This document shows, one piece after another, positions 50,503 through 60,502 of a stretch of 61,925 nt of DNA. Made by a program: the position numbers and the translations under genes. How positions within the stretch are numbered: the stretch's first letter is position 1; each line of letters starts with the position of its first letter. The stretch spans positions 1 through 61,925 of the forward strand of contig JAJONO010000021.1 of assembly GCA_021323535.1 (NCBI GenBank), read 5' to 3'. A model generated the notes under the pieces. That model was given only the letters and a program-made list of their open reading frames with translations. It made no database searches and was not told the DNA's origin. This DNA comes from Bacteroidota bacterium (GTDB taxonomy: Bacteria > Bacteroidota > Bacteroidia > B-17B0 > Aurantibacillaceae).

Positions 50503-51081
50503 TTATATCTTTGCCTTCACAACCTTAACCCCTTTATCTTCCAGTTTCTTTTTTGTGGTTTTATCCACTCTGAAAAAATGATCAGGCTTAAGTGTTGAAA
50601 CAGTAGAAACCTTTTTAAGATTCGGTAATTTCAATAAGGGCGACAGATCTTTAATTTCTGAATCAAGTGCAAAAGAAAATTCTACTTCTTTTAAATTCGG
50701 AAGCAATAGAATATCACTTATATCGCTGATCTGAAAAAGTTCATCTTCGCCATGCCAATGTGGAGCAAGCATTCCCTGTATTTCACCGGTATCAAGCGAG
50801 ATCTTCTCAACGTTAGATAACATATCTTCGGTAAGTGCAATATTTGCAACTTCCTCTTCCATTTCAGGATGTGGATTATAATAATTGTCCTCTCCGTCTT
50901 CGAAGAAATCATCGTTATCGTCAAACTCATCCCCTGAGCCACTGTTTCCTTCTTCGTAATATTTTTCGTAATAACCCGCCTTTTGTTTTTTATAAATAGG
51001 GGCCATTTGTTTATCAAGTAAACCAAGTTCTATCAGTTCATTGATAACAACCAATCTGAAATTAAAGTGCTTAAAGTCCAT
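50503..51081 (-). CDS. Hypothetical acidic protein (possibly DUF6892-like)
   Basis: A 192-residue protein: a helical start (FRLVVINELIELGLLDKQMAPIY), a very acidic Asp/Glu/Tyr region (about 35-75), then leucine-rich-repeat-like strands (ISDILLLPNLKEVEFSF, LSPLLKLPNLKKVSTVS) and a basic end. The N- and C-terminal patterns suggest the DUF6892 class, but this is a weak call. It ends 18 bp upstream of the hutU start on the same strand and follows it in transcription order, so the two may be co-transcribed. Confidence 0.65.
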   Translation of the reverse strand: MDFKHFNFRLVVINELIELGLLDKQMAPIYKKQKAGYYEKYYEEGNSGSGDEFDDNDDFFEDGEDNYYNPHPEMEEEVANIALTEDMLSNVEKISLDTGEIQGMLAPHWHGEDELFQISDISDILLLPNLKEVEFSFALDSEIKDLSPLLKLPNLKKVSTVSTLKPDHFFRVDKTTKKKLEDKGVKVVKAKI

Positions 51082-51098
51082 AGTAGATTGTACAGTTT

Positions 51099-53111
51099 TT
51101 AGAATAATGAATTTAAAAGATTATCGTCTACAAGATTCGGTAATGTGACTTTAAGATTCGGCGTTCTTTCCATCTCTCTCTTAATTGCAAACAAAGCTTC
51201 TTTATTTCTTGCCCAGCTTCTTCTCGCAATTCCATTGTTTACATCCCAGAATAACATTTGTTTTAATCGTCGGTCGGCATCAGAAGAGCCATCGAGTACA
51301 AGTCCGAAACCTCCGTTAATTACTTCGCCCCAGCCAACGCCACCGCCATTGTGTAAACTTATCCAGGTGGCGCCACGGAAACCGTCGCCAACAAAATTCT
51401 GAACGGCCATATCTGCTGTAAATTTAGATCCATCATAAATGTTGGATGTTTCACGGTAAGGAGAATCTGTTCCGCTTACATCGTGGTGATCTCTTCCTAA
51501 AACGACAGGCGCAGTAATTTCTTTTTTATCAATGGCTTTGTTAATGGCCTCAGCAATTTTTACGCGACCCTCACTATCGGCATATAAAATCCTTGCCTGC
51601 GATCCTACTACTAAATTATTTTTCATAGCGTCGCGTATCCACACAATGTTATCGCTTAGTTGTTGTTTGATTTCATCCGGGGCAGTTTTGTAAATTTCTT
51701 CCATTACCGATAAAGCAATCTCATCTGTTTTGCGGAGATCGCTTTCATTAGCGCTGGTACACACCCAACGGAACGGACCAAAACCATAATCAAAGCACAT
51801 TGGCCCAAGAATATCCTGCACATAAGAGTTATAACGGAATTCTCCGTCAGCTTTATTTTTAAAAACATTTCCGCCCGCTCTCGATACTTCGAGAAGAAAA
51901 GCATTTCCGTAATCAAAGAAATACATTCCTTTTTCATTGAGCGCATTTACGGCGTTAATATGACGAACCAGGGTTTTCTGAACTTCCTGTTTAAATTTTT
52001 CAGGTTGTTCGGCCATCATTTTATTACTTTCTTCCAATGAAAAACCTGCCGGATAATATCCGCCGGCCCATGGATTGTGTAACGAGGTTTGATCGGAGCC
52101 AATGTCAACGCTCATATTTTCTTTTACCAACCGTTCCCACAGGTCAACTACGTTTCCTTCGTAAGCAAGACTAACAGCTTCTTTATTTTTTTGTGCGGAT
52201 TTTGTTCTGTCAATTAATTTATCGAGATCAGCGAACACTTCATCCACCCATCCCTGCGAATGCCTTGTCTTAACCGCTTTAGGATTTATCTCAGCTGTGA
52301 TAGAAACCAGGCCGGCTATCTTCGCCGCTTTTGGCTGTGCGCCACTCATACCGCCTAAGCCGCAAGTCACAAAAAGCCTGCCTTTTCTTTCTTCTTCTGT
52401 TTCGAATTTTTTTCTCGCGGCGTTCATCACAGTAATAGTTGTTCCATGCACAATTCCCTGCGGCCCAATGTACATGAAACTTCCGGCGGTCATTTGTCCG
52501 TATTGCGTAACGCCAAGTGCGTTAAATTTTTCCCAGTCATCGGGTTTACTGTAATTCGGGATCATCATGCCATTGGTAACAACAACACGTGGCGCATCTT
52601 TATGCGAAGGAAATAATCCCATCGGGTGCCCGCTGTACAACACAAGAGTTTGTTCGTCTGTCATTGTAGCGAGATACTGCATGGTTAACAGATACTGCGC
52701 CCAGTTCTGGAACACGGCGCCGTTTCCTCCGTAAGTGATTAATTCATGAGGATGTTGCGCCACCGCATAATCCAGATTATTGCTGAGCATGTGCATAATA
52801 GCAGCAGCCTGTAAACTTTTATGAGGATAATCTTTTATTGGTCGCGCAAAAATTTTGTAATCCGGACGAAAACGGTACATGTAAATTCGCCCGTATGTTT
52901 TCAGTTCTTCAGCAAATTCTTTCGAAAGAACTGCGTGATCTTTCGAATCAAAATAACGCAGGGCATTTCTGATCGCTAATTTTTTATCATCGGCAGAAAG
53001 AATATCTTTTCTTTTCGGCGCGTGATTGATGGCAGTATCGTATGATTTGGGAGAAGGTAACTCCGTAGGAATTCCTTTTAAAATAGTGGATTGAAATTCT
53101 TGTAAATTCAT
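51099..53111 (-). CDS. hutU: Urocanate hydratase
   Basis: A 670-residue enzyme of the longer Bacteroidota type (classical ones are about 555). It converts urocanate to imidazolonepropionate in histidine degradation, using tightly bound NAD+. Recognisable blocks: YGGNGAVFQNWAQYLLTMQYL, VLYSGHPMGLFPSH, TCGLGGMSGAQPKAAKIAG (dinucleotide and active site region), the YNSYVQDILGPMCFDYGFGPFRWVC segment and LGRDHHDVSGTDSPYRET. No other hut gene is adjacent; the arginase-family gene at 15 kb is the only possible pathway partner in the window. It ends before the region 53112-53352, which holds only repeat-like words (aggaagatccttcggatctt at 53228). Confidence 0.97.
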   Translation of the reverse strand: MNLQEFQSTILKGIPTELPSPKSYDTAINHAPKRKDILSADDKKLAIRNALRYFDSKDHAVLSKEFAEELKTYGRIYMYRFRPDYKIFARPIKDYPHKSLQAAAIMHMLSNNLDYAVAQHPHELITYGGNGAVFQNWAQYLLTMQYLATMTDEQTLVLYSGHPMGLFPSHKDAPRVVVTNGMMIPNYSKPDDWEKFNALGVTQYGQMTAGSFMYIGPQGIVHGTTITVMNAARKKFETEEERKGRLFVTCGLGGMSGAQPKAAKIAGLVSITAEINPKAVKTRHSQGWVDEVFADLDKLIDRTKSAQKNKEAVSLAYEGNVVDLWERLVKENMSVDIGSDQTSLHNPWAGGYYPAGFSLEESNKMMAEQPEKFKQEVQKTLVRHINAVNALNEKGMYFFDYGNAFLLEVSRAGGNVFKNKADGEFRYNSYVQDILGPMCFDYGFGPFRWVCTSANESDLRKTDEIALSVMEEIYKTAPDEIKQQLSDNIVWIRDAMKNNLVVGSQARILYADSEGRVKIAEAINKAIDKKEITAPVVLGRDHHDVSGTDSPYRETSNIYDGSKFTADMAVQNFVGDGFRGATWISLHNGGGVGWGEVINGGFGLVLDGSSDADRRLKQMLFWDVNNGIARRSWARNKEALFAIKREMERTPNLKVTLPNLVDDNLLNSLF

Positions 53112-53352
53112 AATTAGAGAGGCTAAATTACGAAAAGAAACAGGATTGTAAAACGTAGTCCCACCTCAATTCTTAACCACACATAGTTTTTCATAAATCA
53201 AGGAAATTAAAAGCAAGAGCGATTCATAGGAAGATCCTTCGGATCTTTTTCAATAGTTATATCCGTTCAATTGCTTTTTGTTTTAAACACAGATTAGCGT
53301 TAATTCGTGAAATTAGCGGCACCAAAATCTTCGGTATCTAAGCCTTTCTTGT

Positions 53353-53360
53353 TATATTTG
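53353..53360 (+). promoter_or_regulatory. -7 box TATATTTG next to a start codon
   Basis: Perfect TAnnTTTG; its G is 5 nt from ATG 53365, implying a leaderless transcript. Confidence 0.5.
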
Positions 53361-53364
53361 TTTT

Positions 53365-55452
53365 ATGAGTCGCAGCGGGGTACTCCCATTCATATTGCTC
53401 CTTCTGCCTTTGTTGTTTTTTCCCCAGAAAGAGATTTGCGTCCTGGATCTTACTGTAAAGAATGCCGAAACAACAGAGGGTAACCTGTATTCTGCCGAAC
53501 ACATTCTTAAATCTACCGGCTTTACTTACACTGTTGAATCTTCAGTGAACAACGCGGTAAAAAGTAAAATGATTCTTGTTACATCCAATATCGAAACAAC
53601 AACGTTTGTTCAGGCCGAAAGAGATTCTATTGTTAGTTTTCTTGCCCGGGGCGGAACAATGATCGTTACCAATCTTAAAGATCCTTTATTGTTCAGTTAT
53701 TTCGGCGTGAGTTCAACCCTGTTCAACAACAGCCGTTACGCGATCAAATTCAAAACAAATTATAACGACACTATTTTTAAATTGTTCGACGATCCTTTCG
53801 AAAAAGAAATAAGCCTGGGAAACGCTGCCAGTTTCAGTGTGGCCATGGGAACCCGGGCCTATACACTTTCAGGCGGCGATACGCTTGCCGTTTATGAAAC
53901 CAATGAAATTGCTGCTTTTCATAACAGATATGTGAAAGGACACGCATATGTTCTGGGAACGCAATTCAAAGATGTTATTTTACGGCCACAGGTAAAACAG
54001 GATTATTACGCCAACAGAAGCTATTCCAACTCCTTTGAACCGGGTCAGGATGTTTACCTGTTCATGATTTCAGGAATTATTAAACGGCATTTACCATACT
54101 CGGTTTGGAAACATACATCACCTTGTAATTTCAGATCGTCGCTGATTGTAACTCACGATGTGGATGCAACAACCGCTATTGACATGTGGGACGATTACGC
54201 TAACTACGAACGTGTTAATAATATTTCATCCACTTATCTTGTCACCACCCATTATGTACATGATAAACTCGCTAAGAATTTTTTCGATGGCTATGAAGAC
54301 GATATTGATCGTGTAAAAAAAATGGGACACGATATTCAGAGCCACAGTGTATCGCACGTTCCTGATTTTGATATTGAATCTATTGTTCCAATGGGTTCGC
54401 CCGGAAATACAAGACAGAATTATCAACCGTATTATAATGGAGCTGTTTCAACAGGTGTTACTGTATTCGGAGAAGTAGAAGTGAGTAAAAACCTGCTGAA
54501 AGAAATCACAAAGACCGACGTTACCTGTTTCCGGCCGGGCTACCTTGCTTTTCACAACCAACTCATCAATGTTATAGATAGTTTAAAAATGCCTTTCAGT
54601 TCAAGTCATAGCGCCAATAACGTCATGACCAACTTTCCTTTTTTCTCTCATACCGATTTAAACATGTCGGGCCGACTCACAAAAGTTCTTGAGATTCCCA
54701 ATCACATTTCAGATGTATTTTCGAGCGATGTCATGAGCGAAGAAAATTATCTTCAGAAAGTAGAAGCATGGAAAACTGCTTTTTCCAAAGCGTACAATAA
54801 TGATCTTTCTTCTGTCCTTCTGGTTCATCCTACAAGATATTACAAACTATACGCGCAGCAGTTACTCATACAATATCTTCCGCAGGATGTTATCATCAGT
54901 AATATTTCTGAATACGGAAATTACTGGCTCAACCGTAATGAGATTGATTTTACAACGAGTGTGAATGCAGATACGCTTAAGATTTATCTCAACAAAAAGC
55001 GCTCGCAGTTAAATCCTTTTCTTTCATTCGTAGCGGGTGGAGGAAAAAAATATCATAACATTAAAATTTATGATTCAGATCATGTGCCGGTTGATTTTGC
55101 AAGATCAGATTGGAAAACCAACGATGCAATACTGCATTTTTCTTGTACAAGACCTGATTACGGAAAATATCTTATCACGCAGAATCCCCAGATCTCGAAT
55201 GTGAACATCTACCCTAATCCTTCAGGGAAATTAAATCCAAAAGTGCATTTCGATTTAATGAATGAAACACCTGTCACCATCAGTGTTTACGATATGAAAG
55301 GAAAACTCGTGTGTGTGCCTGTTCAGCAAAAAGATTTTAATCTTGGCCCGCACGACGTTGATCTCAACGTTTGTTCCGTATCAGGCGGTATGTACATCGT
55401 TAAAATAAAAATCGACGAAGAAACATTTTTTCTAAAGTGGATCGTGGAGTAA
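53365..55452 (+). CDS. Secreted polysaccharide-deacetylase-like protein with T9SS sorting domain
   Basis: A 695-residue protein with an N-terminal hydrophobic export signal (1-20). A first domain (about 22-240) has an Asn/Ser-rich Rossmann-like pattern (MILVTSNIETTTF, SFLARGGTMIVTNLKD) resembling a glutamine-amidotransferase-like fold without catalytic Cys. A NodB-like deacetylase domain (about 255-520) follows with THDVDAT (D265, D267), SHSVSH (H327, H331) and FRPGYLAFH. A beta domain and a T9SS type A sorting domain (VNIYPNPSGKLNPKVHF) complete it. The deacetylase motifs are complete enough to suggest activity on a surface or environmental glycan. Confidence 0.87.
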   Translation: MSRSGVLPFILLLLPLLFFPQKEICVLDLTVKNAETTEGNLYSAEHILKSTGFTYTVESSVNNAVKSKMILVTSNIETTTFVQAERDSIVSFLARGGTMIVTNLKDPLLFSYFGVSSTLFNNSRYAIKFKTNYNDTIFKLFDDPFEKEISLGNAASFSVAMGTRAYTLSGGDTLAVYETNEIAAFHNRYVKGHAYVLGTQFKDVILRPQVKQDYYANRSYSNSFEPGQDVYLFMISGIIKRHLPYSVWKHTSPCNFRSSLIVTHDVDATTAIDMWDDYANYERVNNISSTYLVTTHYVHDKLAKNFFDGYEDDIDRVKKMGHDIQSHSVSHVPDFDIESIVPMGSPGNTRQNYQPYYNGAVSTGVTVFGEVEVSKNLLKEITKTDVTCFRPGYLAFHNQLINVIDSLKMPFSSSHSANNVMTNFPFFSHTDLNMSGRLTKVLEIPNHISDVFSSDVMSEENYLQKVEAWKTAFSKAYNNDLSSVLLVHPTRYYKLYAQQLLIQYLPQDVIISNISEYGNYWLNRNEIDFTTSVNADTLKIYLNKKRSQLNPFLSFVAGGGKKYHNIKIYDSDHVPVDFARSDWKTNDAILHFSCTRPDYGKYLITQNPQISNVNIYPNPSGKLNPKVHFDLMNETPVTISVYDMKGKLVCVPVQQKDFNLGPHDVDLNVCSVSGGMYIVKIKIDEETFFLKWIVE

Positions 55453-55524
55453 CAACTGTTTAAAAAGTTTAGAGTGGTTTAAACAACGTTTAACCATTAA
55501 ACAATTTTAAAACATTAATGAAAA

Positions 55525-55704
<180 letters not shown>

Positions 55705-55720
55705 TCAGGAAAGAGCAGAA

Positions 55721-56335
55721 TTATTCTACTCTCTTAATAGTACAACCAATCGATTTTGTTTCCTGTGTAGCAGGAGTACTACCTTTGGCAACCGAGTTGA
55801 TAGCGTCTTTTAAATAAGATGCTTTTACAGCTGCAGGATCTTTTACATTATCGTCGATGGCACCCTTATAAACCAGGCCTTTTGCGTTAAACAAAAAACA
55901 CTGTGGCGTGCGCGTAGCTCCGAAAGCATTGGCAAGGGCGCTTTTCGCGTCTACCGTGTATGGACATTTTAATTTCTGAGCAGTGTAATACGCCGACATT
56001 TTTTCGAAGCTATCGTCTTCGGCGCGTTGCGCTTCATTGCTGTTTACAATAATGCAACCAATACCGTTTGAAAGACATAGATCCGAATATTCTTTAATAC
56101 GTGTTTCGCTCAACTTTACATATGGACAAGTATTGCAGCTGAAAATAACCAGTAAGCCTTTTGCTGTTTTTGTTTCGTTAAGAGAAACTTCTTTCCCTGA
56201 AACATCTTTCATTTTGTAATCGCCCTGAGGAATAGCAGCGTTAAGAGCCAGTTCTTCGAAAGCGGCGCCGTTAATAAATGAAAGGCTGAACGCGCATACA
56301 GCAAACAAAACAAGAAGTGAAGCAATCTTTTTCAT
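55721..56335 (-). CDS. Secreted thioredoxin/AhpC-like (redoxin) protein
   Basis: A 204-residue protein with a signal peptide (MKKIASLLVLFAVCAFSLSF) and a thioredoxin fold with CxxC motif (C67, C70) in IFSCNTCPYV, and the TRTPQCFLFNAKGLVYKG strand with the conserved cis-Pro region. It belongs to the redoxin/TlpA-like class with the CPY motif common to such periplasmic proteins. It is probably a periplasmic peroxidase or thiol-disulphide enzyme. ATG 56335 is chosen at the signal peptide; the longer start at 56374 is unlikely. Confidence 0.9.
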   Translation of the reverse strand: MKKIASLLVLFAVCAFSLSFINGAAFEELALNAAIPQGDYKMKDVSGKEVSLNETKTAKGLLVIFSCNTCPYVKLSETRIKEYSDLCLSNGIGCIIVNSNEAQRAEDDSFEKMSAYYTAQKLKCPYTVDAKSALANAFGATRTPQCFLFNAKGLVYKGAIDDNVKDPAAVKASYLKDAINSVAKGSTPATQETKSIGCTIKRVE

Positions 56336-56517
56336 AATGAAATTTTTAGACGTTCTAAAGTTATGAATTTCCACCCATATCCCCGAGGCATAACAGGCTC
56401 CGATTTGTTAAATATCCAGGGGGGGAAATTATCAAAAAACACCACTTTTCTGTTAATATCTCCGCTAAATTAACGTTTAGCTAATATAGTAATCACGCCA
56501 CCTTTAGGGAATTTGGA

Positions 56518-56525
56518 TAAATTTG
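56518..56525 (+). promoter_or_regulatory. -7 box TAAATTTG
   Basis: Perfect TAnnTTTG about 100 nt before the TTG start at 56627, in an otherwise gene-free gap (56336-56626). Confidence 0.5.
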
Positions 56526-56626
56526 TAAAGCACTTAAAAAAGTGAACATCCTAATGGAGGTTAAGCATTCATCACGCTTAAGTAATCCCTAGCCGCTTTT
56601 GAGATACTGACTTATTTTTTAGTATT

Positions 56627-57754
56627 TTGAAAAAAGGTAGAATCATATTTTTCCTGATCGTTCTTGTAAGGCTCACAACAGCTCAAACCTCTTTTACAGG
56701 CTGTACACTTAATGGAGGCATGAGTATTTATACAGCTTGCAATAACGGGCAGGGTTGTACCTTATCCTGTAATCTGGCCACAACTTACAGCGCCTTTGGG
56801 CCAATGTGTAACGGCACCGCCAATAATGGCAACTGTTTTAGTTCTGCTTCCGCGGGGCATCAGAATATGTCAACTGTGTTTACTTTACCGGCCGGGTGCA
56901 CCGCCAGCATAACCACCGAATTTGAAAAAAGGGCAGGAGCCTGTACAAATTCAGGGATGGATGGAAGCGATAAATTAGGGATTAACTCTTCAACTACATT
57001 TGGAACCAACGTAGGAAACTGTGGTGGCGGCACATCAACACCCGGGGTTACAGGCACAGGTTGTCTTGGATCGGCCAACGCCGATGTGAGTTGCACGCTG
57101 AGTCAAACCGGCGGCACGTTCATGATATGGGCGCAGGCCAATAGAAGCGACGAAATTGTAACTTATACCATTACACTAACCGGCACCTGCGGAACAAACT
57201 GTGACGGTGTGTTGCCAATTAAACTCATCGGTTTTGTTGCCGAAGTGTATGAAGATAATATTCTTTTAAAATGGAACGTGGAAAAAGAAACCGGGGTGAG
57301 TTATTACCAGATCGAAAAAAGTGCAGATGGCATTAATTTCGTCCCCTTTCATATTGTGCCATCTATTGCCGGAACTTCAGGAAACGAGAACCTTTCTTAC
57401 TTTTCGAAAGACTTTTCTCCGGCTGAAGGCCTGAATTATTACAGGTTGGTAGATGTTGGCACCGACGGGACCCATAACACTTCCAGAACGATCAGTGTTC
57501 TTTTCAAATATCATTCAAATGATGTTTTGAGCGTGAACGTTACCGAAAGTTTTGTAACTATTATTCTGAAAGATAAAGCGCCCGACAGTGACATCGTGAT
57601 CCGCGATCTTTCAGGAAGGATTATCAAAAGAATTGTTAAAAGCAAAGAGACTCCAATCCAATCTTTTCCAAAATCAGAACTCCCGGGAGGCCTTTACCTC
57701 ATTGGATTTGACAATGGTGACGCGCTATTTATAAAAAAACTCCTCATCAACTGA
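56627..57754 (+). CDS. Secreted protein with T9SS-type C-terminus, starts at TTG
   Basis: A 375-residue protein with a signal peptide (MKKGRIIFFLIVLVRLTTAQ). A Cys/Asn/Gly-rich N-terminal half (about 22-190) holds paired Cys (TGCTLNGGMSIYTACNNGQG, CTLSCNLATTYSAFGPMC). A fibronectin-like middle (LLKWNVEKETGVSYYQIEKSADGINF, about 215-245) and a C-terminal sorting-type domain (about 300-375, with IVIRDLSGRIIKRI and a final LFIKKLLIN) follow. No ATG gives the same signal peptide. Function unknown; adhesin-like by composition. Confidence 0.8.
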   Translation: MKKGRIIFFLIVLVRLTTAQTSFTGCTLNGGMSIYTACNNGQGCTLSCNLATTYSAFGPMCNGTANNGNCFSSASAGHQNMSTVFTLPAGCTASITTEFEKRAGACTNSGMDGSDKLGINSSTTFGTNVGNCGGGTSTPGVTGTGCLGSANADVSCTLSQTGGTFMIWAQANRSDEIVTYTITLTGTCGTNCDGVLPIKLIGFVAEVYEDNILLKWNVEKETGVSYYQIEKSADGINFVPFHIVPSIAGTSGNENLSYFSKDFSPAEGLNYYRLVDVGTDGTHNTSRTISVLFKYHSNDVLSVNVTESFVTIILKDKAPDSDIVIRDLSGRIIKRIVKSKETPIQSFPKSELPGGLYLIGFDNGDALFIKKLLIN

Positions 57755-57841
57755 TTTCACCCCCGGTTTATTAATACCGCCTTGTTTAAATTCTGTATCT
57801 TTTATCCTCCTTAAACGTTCTTCTTTTCAGCACCTTTAACC

Positions 57842-60502
57842 TTGGTGGAGAACGACGTACAGATACAACCGAAAAAACCTTTCTATAAAAAGATCCTTAA
57901 ATTCTTTTTCTGGATCATGTTCATTTTGCTTTTCCTGATAGTAAGCGCTATTGGGCTTGTAGTGGTATATGAAGACGAAGTAAAAGCTGTAGTGATCAAG
58001 GAGCTGAACAAACATCTGGCTACCGAAGTAAGAATTGAGCCGAAAAATATTGATCTCACGTTTATTTCAAGCTTCCCGAAATGCGCCATTGAGTTTAAAA
58101 ATTTTACAGCCATGGAAGCCTGGGACAAAAAAGAAAAAGATACGCTCATGTTCGCCGAAAATCTTAGTCTTAGGTTTAGCCTACAGGATATCTTCAATAA
58201 AAAATACGACGTTAAACAAATTGCTCTAACTAACGCGCGCCTTTATTTAAAGGCCGATAAGAACGGCAAACCTAATTACGAAGTCTGGAAAACGAAAGAA
58301 CTATCTACGACCGAAAACAGCAATGATAGTTTACAGTTTAAACTCGAAAGCATTGAATTGAAGAACATAAACATTTCTTACAAAAACCGCCAGCAAAAAT
58401 TTAAAACGGAGTGTATCATCAATGATGTTGTTTTCACGGGAAATTTTTCTGATCACGAATACGAAATGACTTCCGAAGGGAAGATAAAGGTAAATTCTGT
58501 TTCAGTGGACAAAACCTCTTTTATTAAAAATAAACTTTTAAATCTTGATATTGTTTTTCAGGTCACGGGAGATAAATACACGATAAAAAAAGCCGACCTC
58601 GCGCTTAACAAAATGGAATTTGATCTTGATGGCAACTTTAAATATTCAGATAGCCTCGAAAACTTTAAACTGAATTACAAGGCAAGAAACATGGACATTG
58701 AATCGGTTCTTTCTTTACTTCCCGAAAAATATAAAGACAGGATCAGCGACTATAAAAGCACGGGCGAATTTTTTGCGAATGGTAATTTCGAGTACGATGT
58801 CGCTAAACCATTTTCAATCCGGTCGTCCTTTGGCATTAACAAAGCCACTATCGAATATGCCCCGAAAGGAACAAAACTCACCAACGTGGTAGTAAACGGG
58901 GAGTTGGTGGTGAGCGAAAAAAACAGTTATATCAAATGGAGCGATTTTAATGTTGATTTGAACGGCGATAATGTGAAAGGAAGGTTCCTGATGGAAAACT
59001 TTGGCGACCCGTATCTTGAAGTGGCGGCTGTTGGCGCTTTCAATCTCATGCATTTACATTCGTTCTGGCCAATTGATACATTACAGAAGCTGGAAGGGAA
59101 TATGAAATTCAGTGGAGAAATAAAAGGCAAATTCAATGATTTAAAACAAAACACATTCTCAGATAAACTATCGGTGAATTTAAATGTTGAGGTGGAAAAA
59201 CTGAAAACGCAATTCAAAAACGATCCTAAAGAAATAGCTGTAGAATCGTGTAAGATCATTGCCGTGGAGCGCGACATTAAAGTTGAAAATTTTAAATTAT
59301 TGAAAGGTGAAACGGACCTTGAGCTCAATGGCGAAATACCGGGATTGTTCAATCATTTACTGGATAATAAATCGCCGCTGGTCATAAAAGGAAACCTTAA
59401 CTGTAAGAATTTATCAATGGAAGATCTCATTTTTTCTTCCGGATCATCTGGCTCCTCTGCTTCTGAAAGCTCAGAATTTAATGTGCCGGATAATGTGAAT
59501 CTTGTTCTCGATGCAACCATTCAGCATTTCACTTTCGGAAAATTTGAAGCCAATAATATTCGCGGGAACTTTGAATTAAAAAATCAGAAAGCCATGGTAA
59601 GCGACATGAAATTTGAAACTATGGAAGGCGAAGCCGTAGTGAACGCTTTTGCCGATGCTTCAGGAAAAAATCTTGACCTCACGCTTCAATCACAGATCAA
59701 AAACATTAACGTAAAAAAAATGTTCACGCAGATGAATAATTTTGGGCAGGCAACATTACTTGATAAAAATATTAACGGGTACATAACAGCAACCATCGAT
59801 TTCTTTGGCACCTGGGATAAACAGCTAAACGTGAATCTTAATTCTATTACCACAACCGCCGATATGACCATTGACAGGGGAGAACTGAATGATTTTAAAC
59901 CCCTGGAAGGATTGGCGCGCTTCGTGGATCTGCAGGAACTAAGGCGCATTAAATTCTCATCGCTCACCAGTAAAATTCAGATCAAAAACAGCACCATCTT
60001 TATTCCACAAACAACAATTAAAAATTCTGTATTGAATATCGACTTCAACGGAACGCATACGTTCAGCAACGATGTAGATTATCATATCCGTCTTCTTATT
60101 AGCGAGCTGCTTGCCAAAAAGCGTAAGGCCGACGATGAATTTGGTCCCGAAGAAAATGATCCTGATAACCGGCGTAGCGCCTTCATCCTCATGACCGGCA
60201 ACATTGATAACCTGCAATACAAGTACGATAGAAAAGGTTTGAAACAAAAAATCAAGGAAGATATTAAACAGGAAAAACAAAACCTCAAAGATTTGTTCAG
60301 AGAAGAATTCGGCTCTAAAAAAGATACAGCTAAAGTAAAACCCGGCGCTAAAGCCAATCAGAAATTCGAGCTCGAAAAACCCGACAATAAACAAGAGAAA
60401 AAAACGTTAGAGCCTTATGTTATCCTTACAAAGAGCTTGCCTTATTCGAAGTCAAAAGTAAGAATCTGCACTTTGCAGTTAGTAAAATCCCATTATAAAT
60501 GA
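57842..60502 (+). CDS. AsmA-family inner-membrane/periplasmic protein
   Basis: A protein of about 886 residues. A short cytoplasmic lead and one transmembrane helix (about 25-48) are followed by an AsmA N-terminal segment (VIKELNKHLATEVRIEPKNI, LSLRFSLQDIF) and a long beta-rich body. A C-terminal AsmA-like block contains LNSITTTADMTIDRGELNDF and FKPLEGLARFVDLQELRRIKFSSLTS. AsmA proteins are bridge-like lipid carriers between membranes. The start is TTG 57842 or GTG 57845. The last ~35 residues (KTLEPYVILTKSLPYSKSKV) do not look like the family's usual tail, so a late frameshift near 60400 is possible. Confidence 0.88.
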   Translation: MVENDVQIQPKKPFYKKILKFFFWIMFILLFLIVSAIGLVVVYEDEVKAVVIKELNKHLATEVRIEPKNIDLTFISSFPKCAIEFKNFTAMEAWDKKEKDTLMFAENLSLRFSLQDIFNKKYDVKQIALTNARLYLKADKNGKPNYEVWKTKELSTTENSNDSLQFKLESIELKNINISYKNRQQKFKTECIINDVVFTGNFSDHEYEMTSEGKIKVNSVSVDKTSFIKNKLLNLDIVFQVTGDKYTIKKADLALNKMEFDLDGNFKYSDSLENFKLNYKARNMDIESVLSLLPEKYKDRISDYKSTGEFFANGNFEYDVAKPFSIRSSFGINKATIEYAPKGTKLTNVVVNGELVVSEKNSYIKWSDFNVDLNGDNVKGRFLMENFGDPYLEVAAVGAFNLMHLHSFWPIDTLQKLEGNMKFSGEIKGKFNDLKQNTFSDKLSVNLNVEVEKLKTQFKNDPKEIAVESCKIIAVERDIKVENFKLLKGETDLELNGEIPGLFNHLLDNKSPLVIKGNLNCKNLSMEDLIFSSGSSGSSASESSEFNVPDNVNLVLDATIQHFTFGKFEANNIRGNFELKNQKAMVSDMKFETMEGEAVVNAFADASGKNLDLTLQSQIKNINVKKMFTQMNNFGQATLLDKNINGYITATIDFFGTWDKQLNVNLNSITTTADMTIDRGELNDFKPLEGLARFVDLQELRRIKFSSLTSKIQIKNSTIFIPQTTIKNSVLNIDFNGTHTFSNDVDYHIRLLISELLAKKRKADDEFGPEENDPDNRRSAFILMTGNIDNLQYKYDRKGLKQKIKEDIKQEKQNLKDLFREEFGSKKDTAKVKPGAKANQKFELEKPDNKQEKKTLEPYVILTKSLPYSKSKVRICTLQLVKSHYK

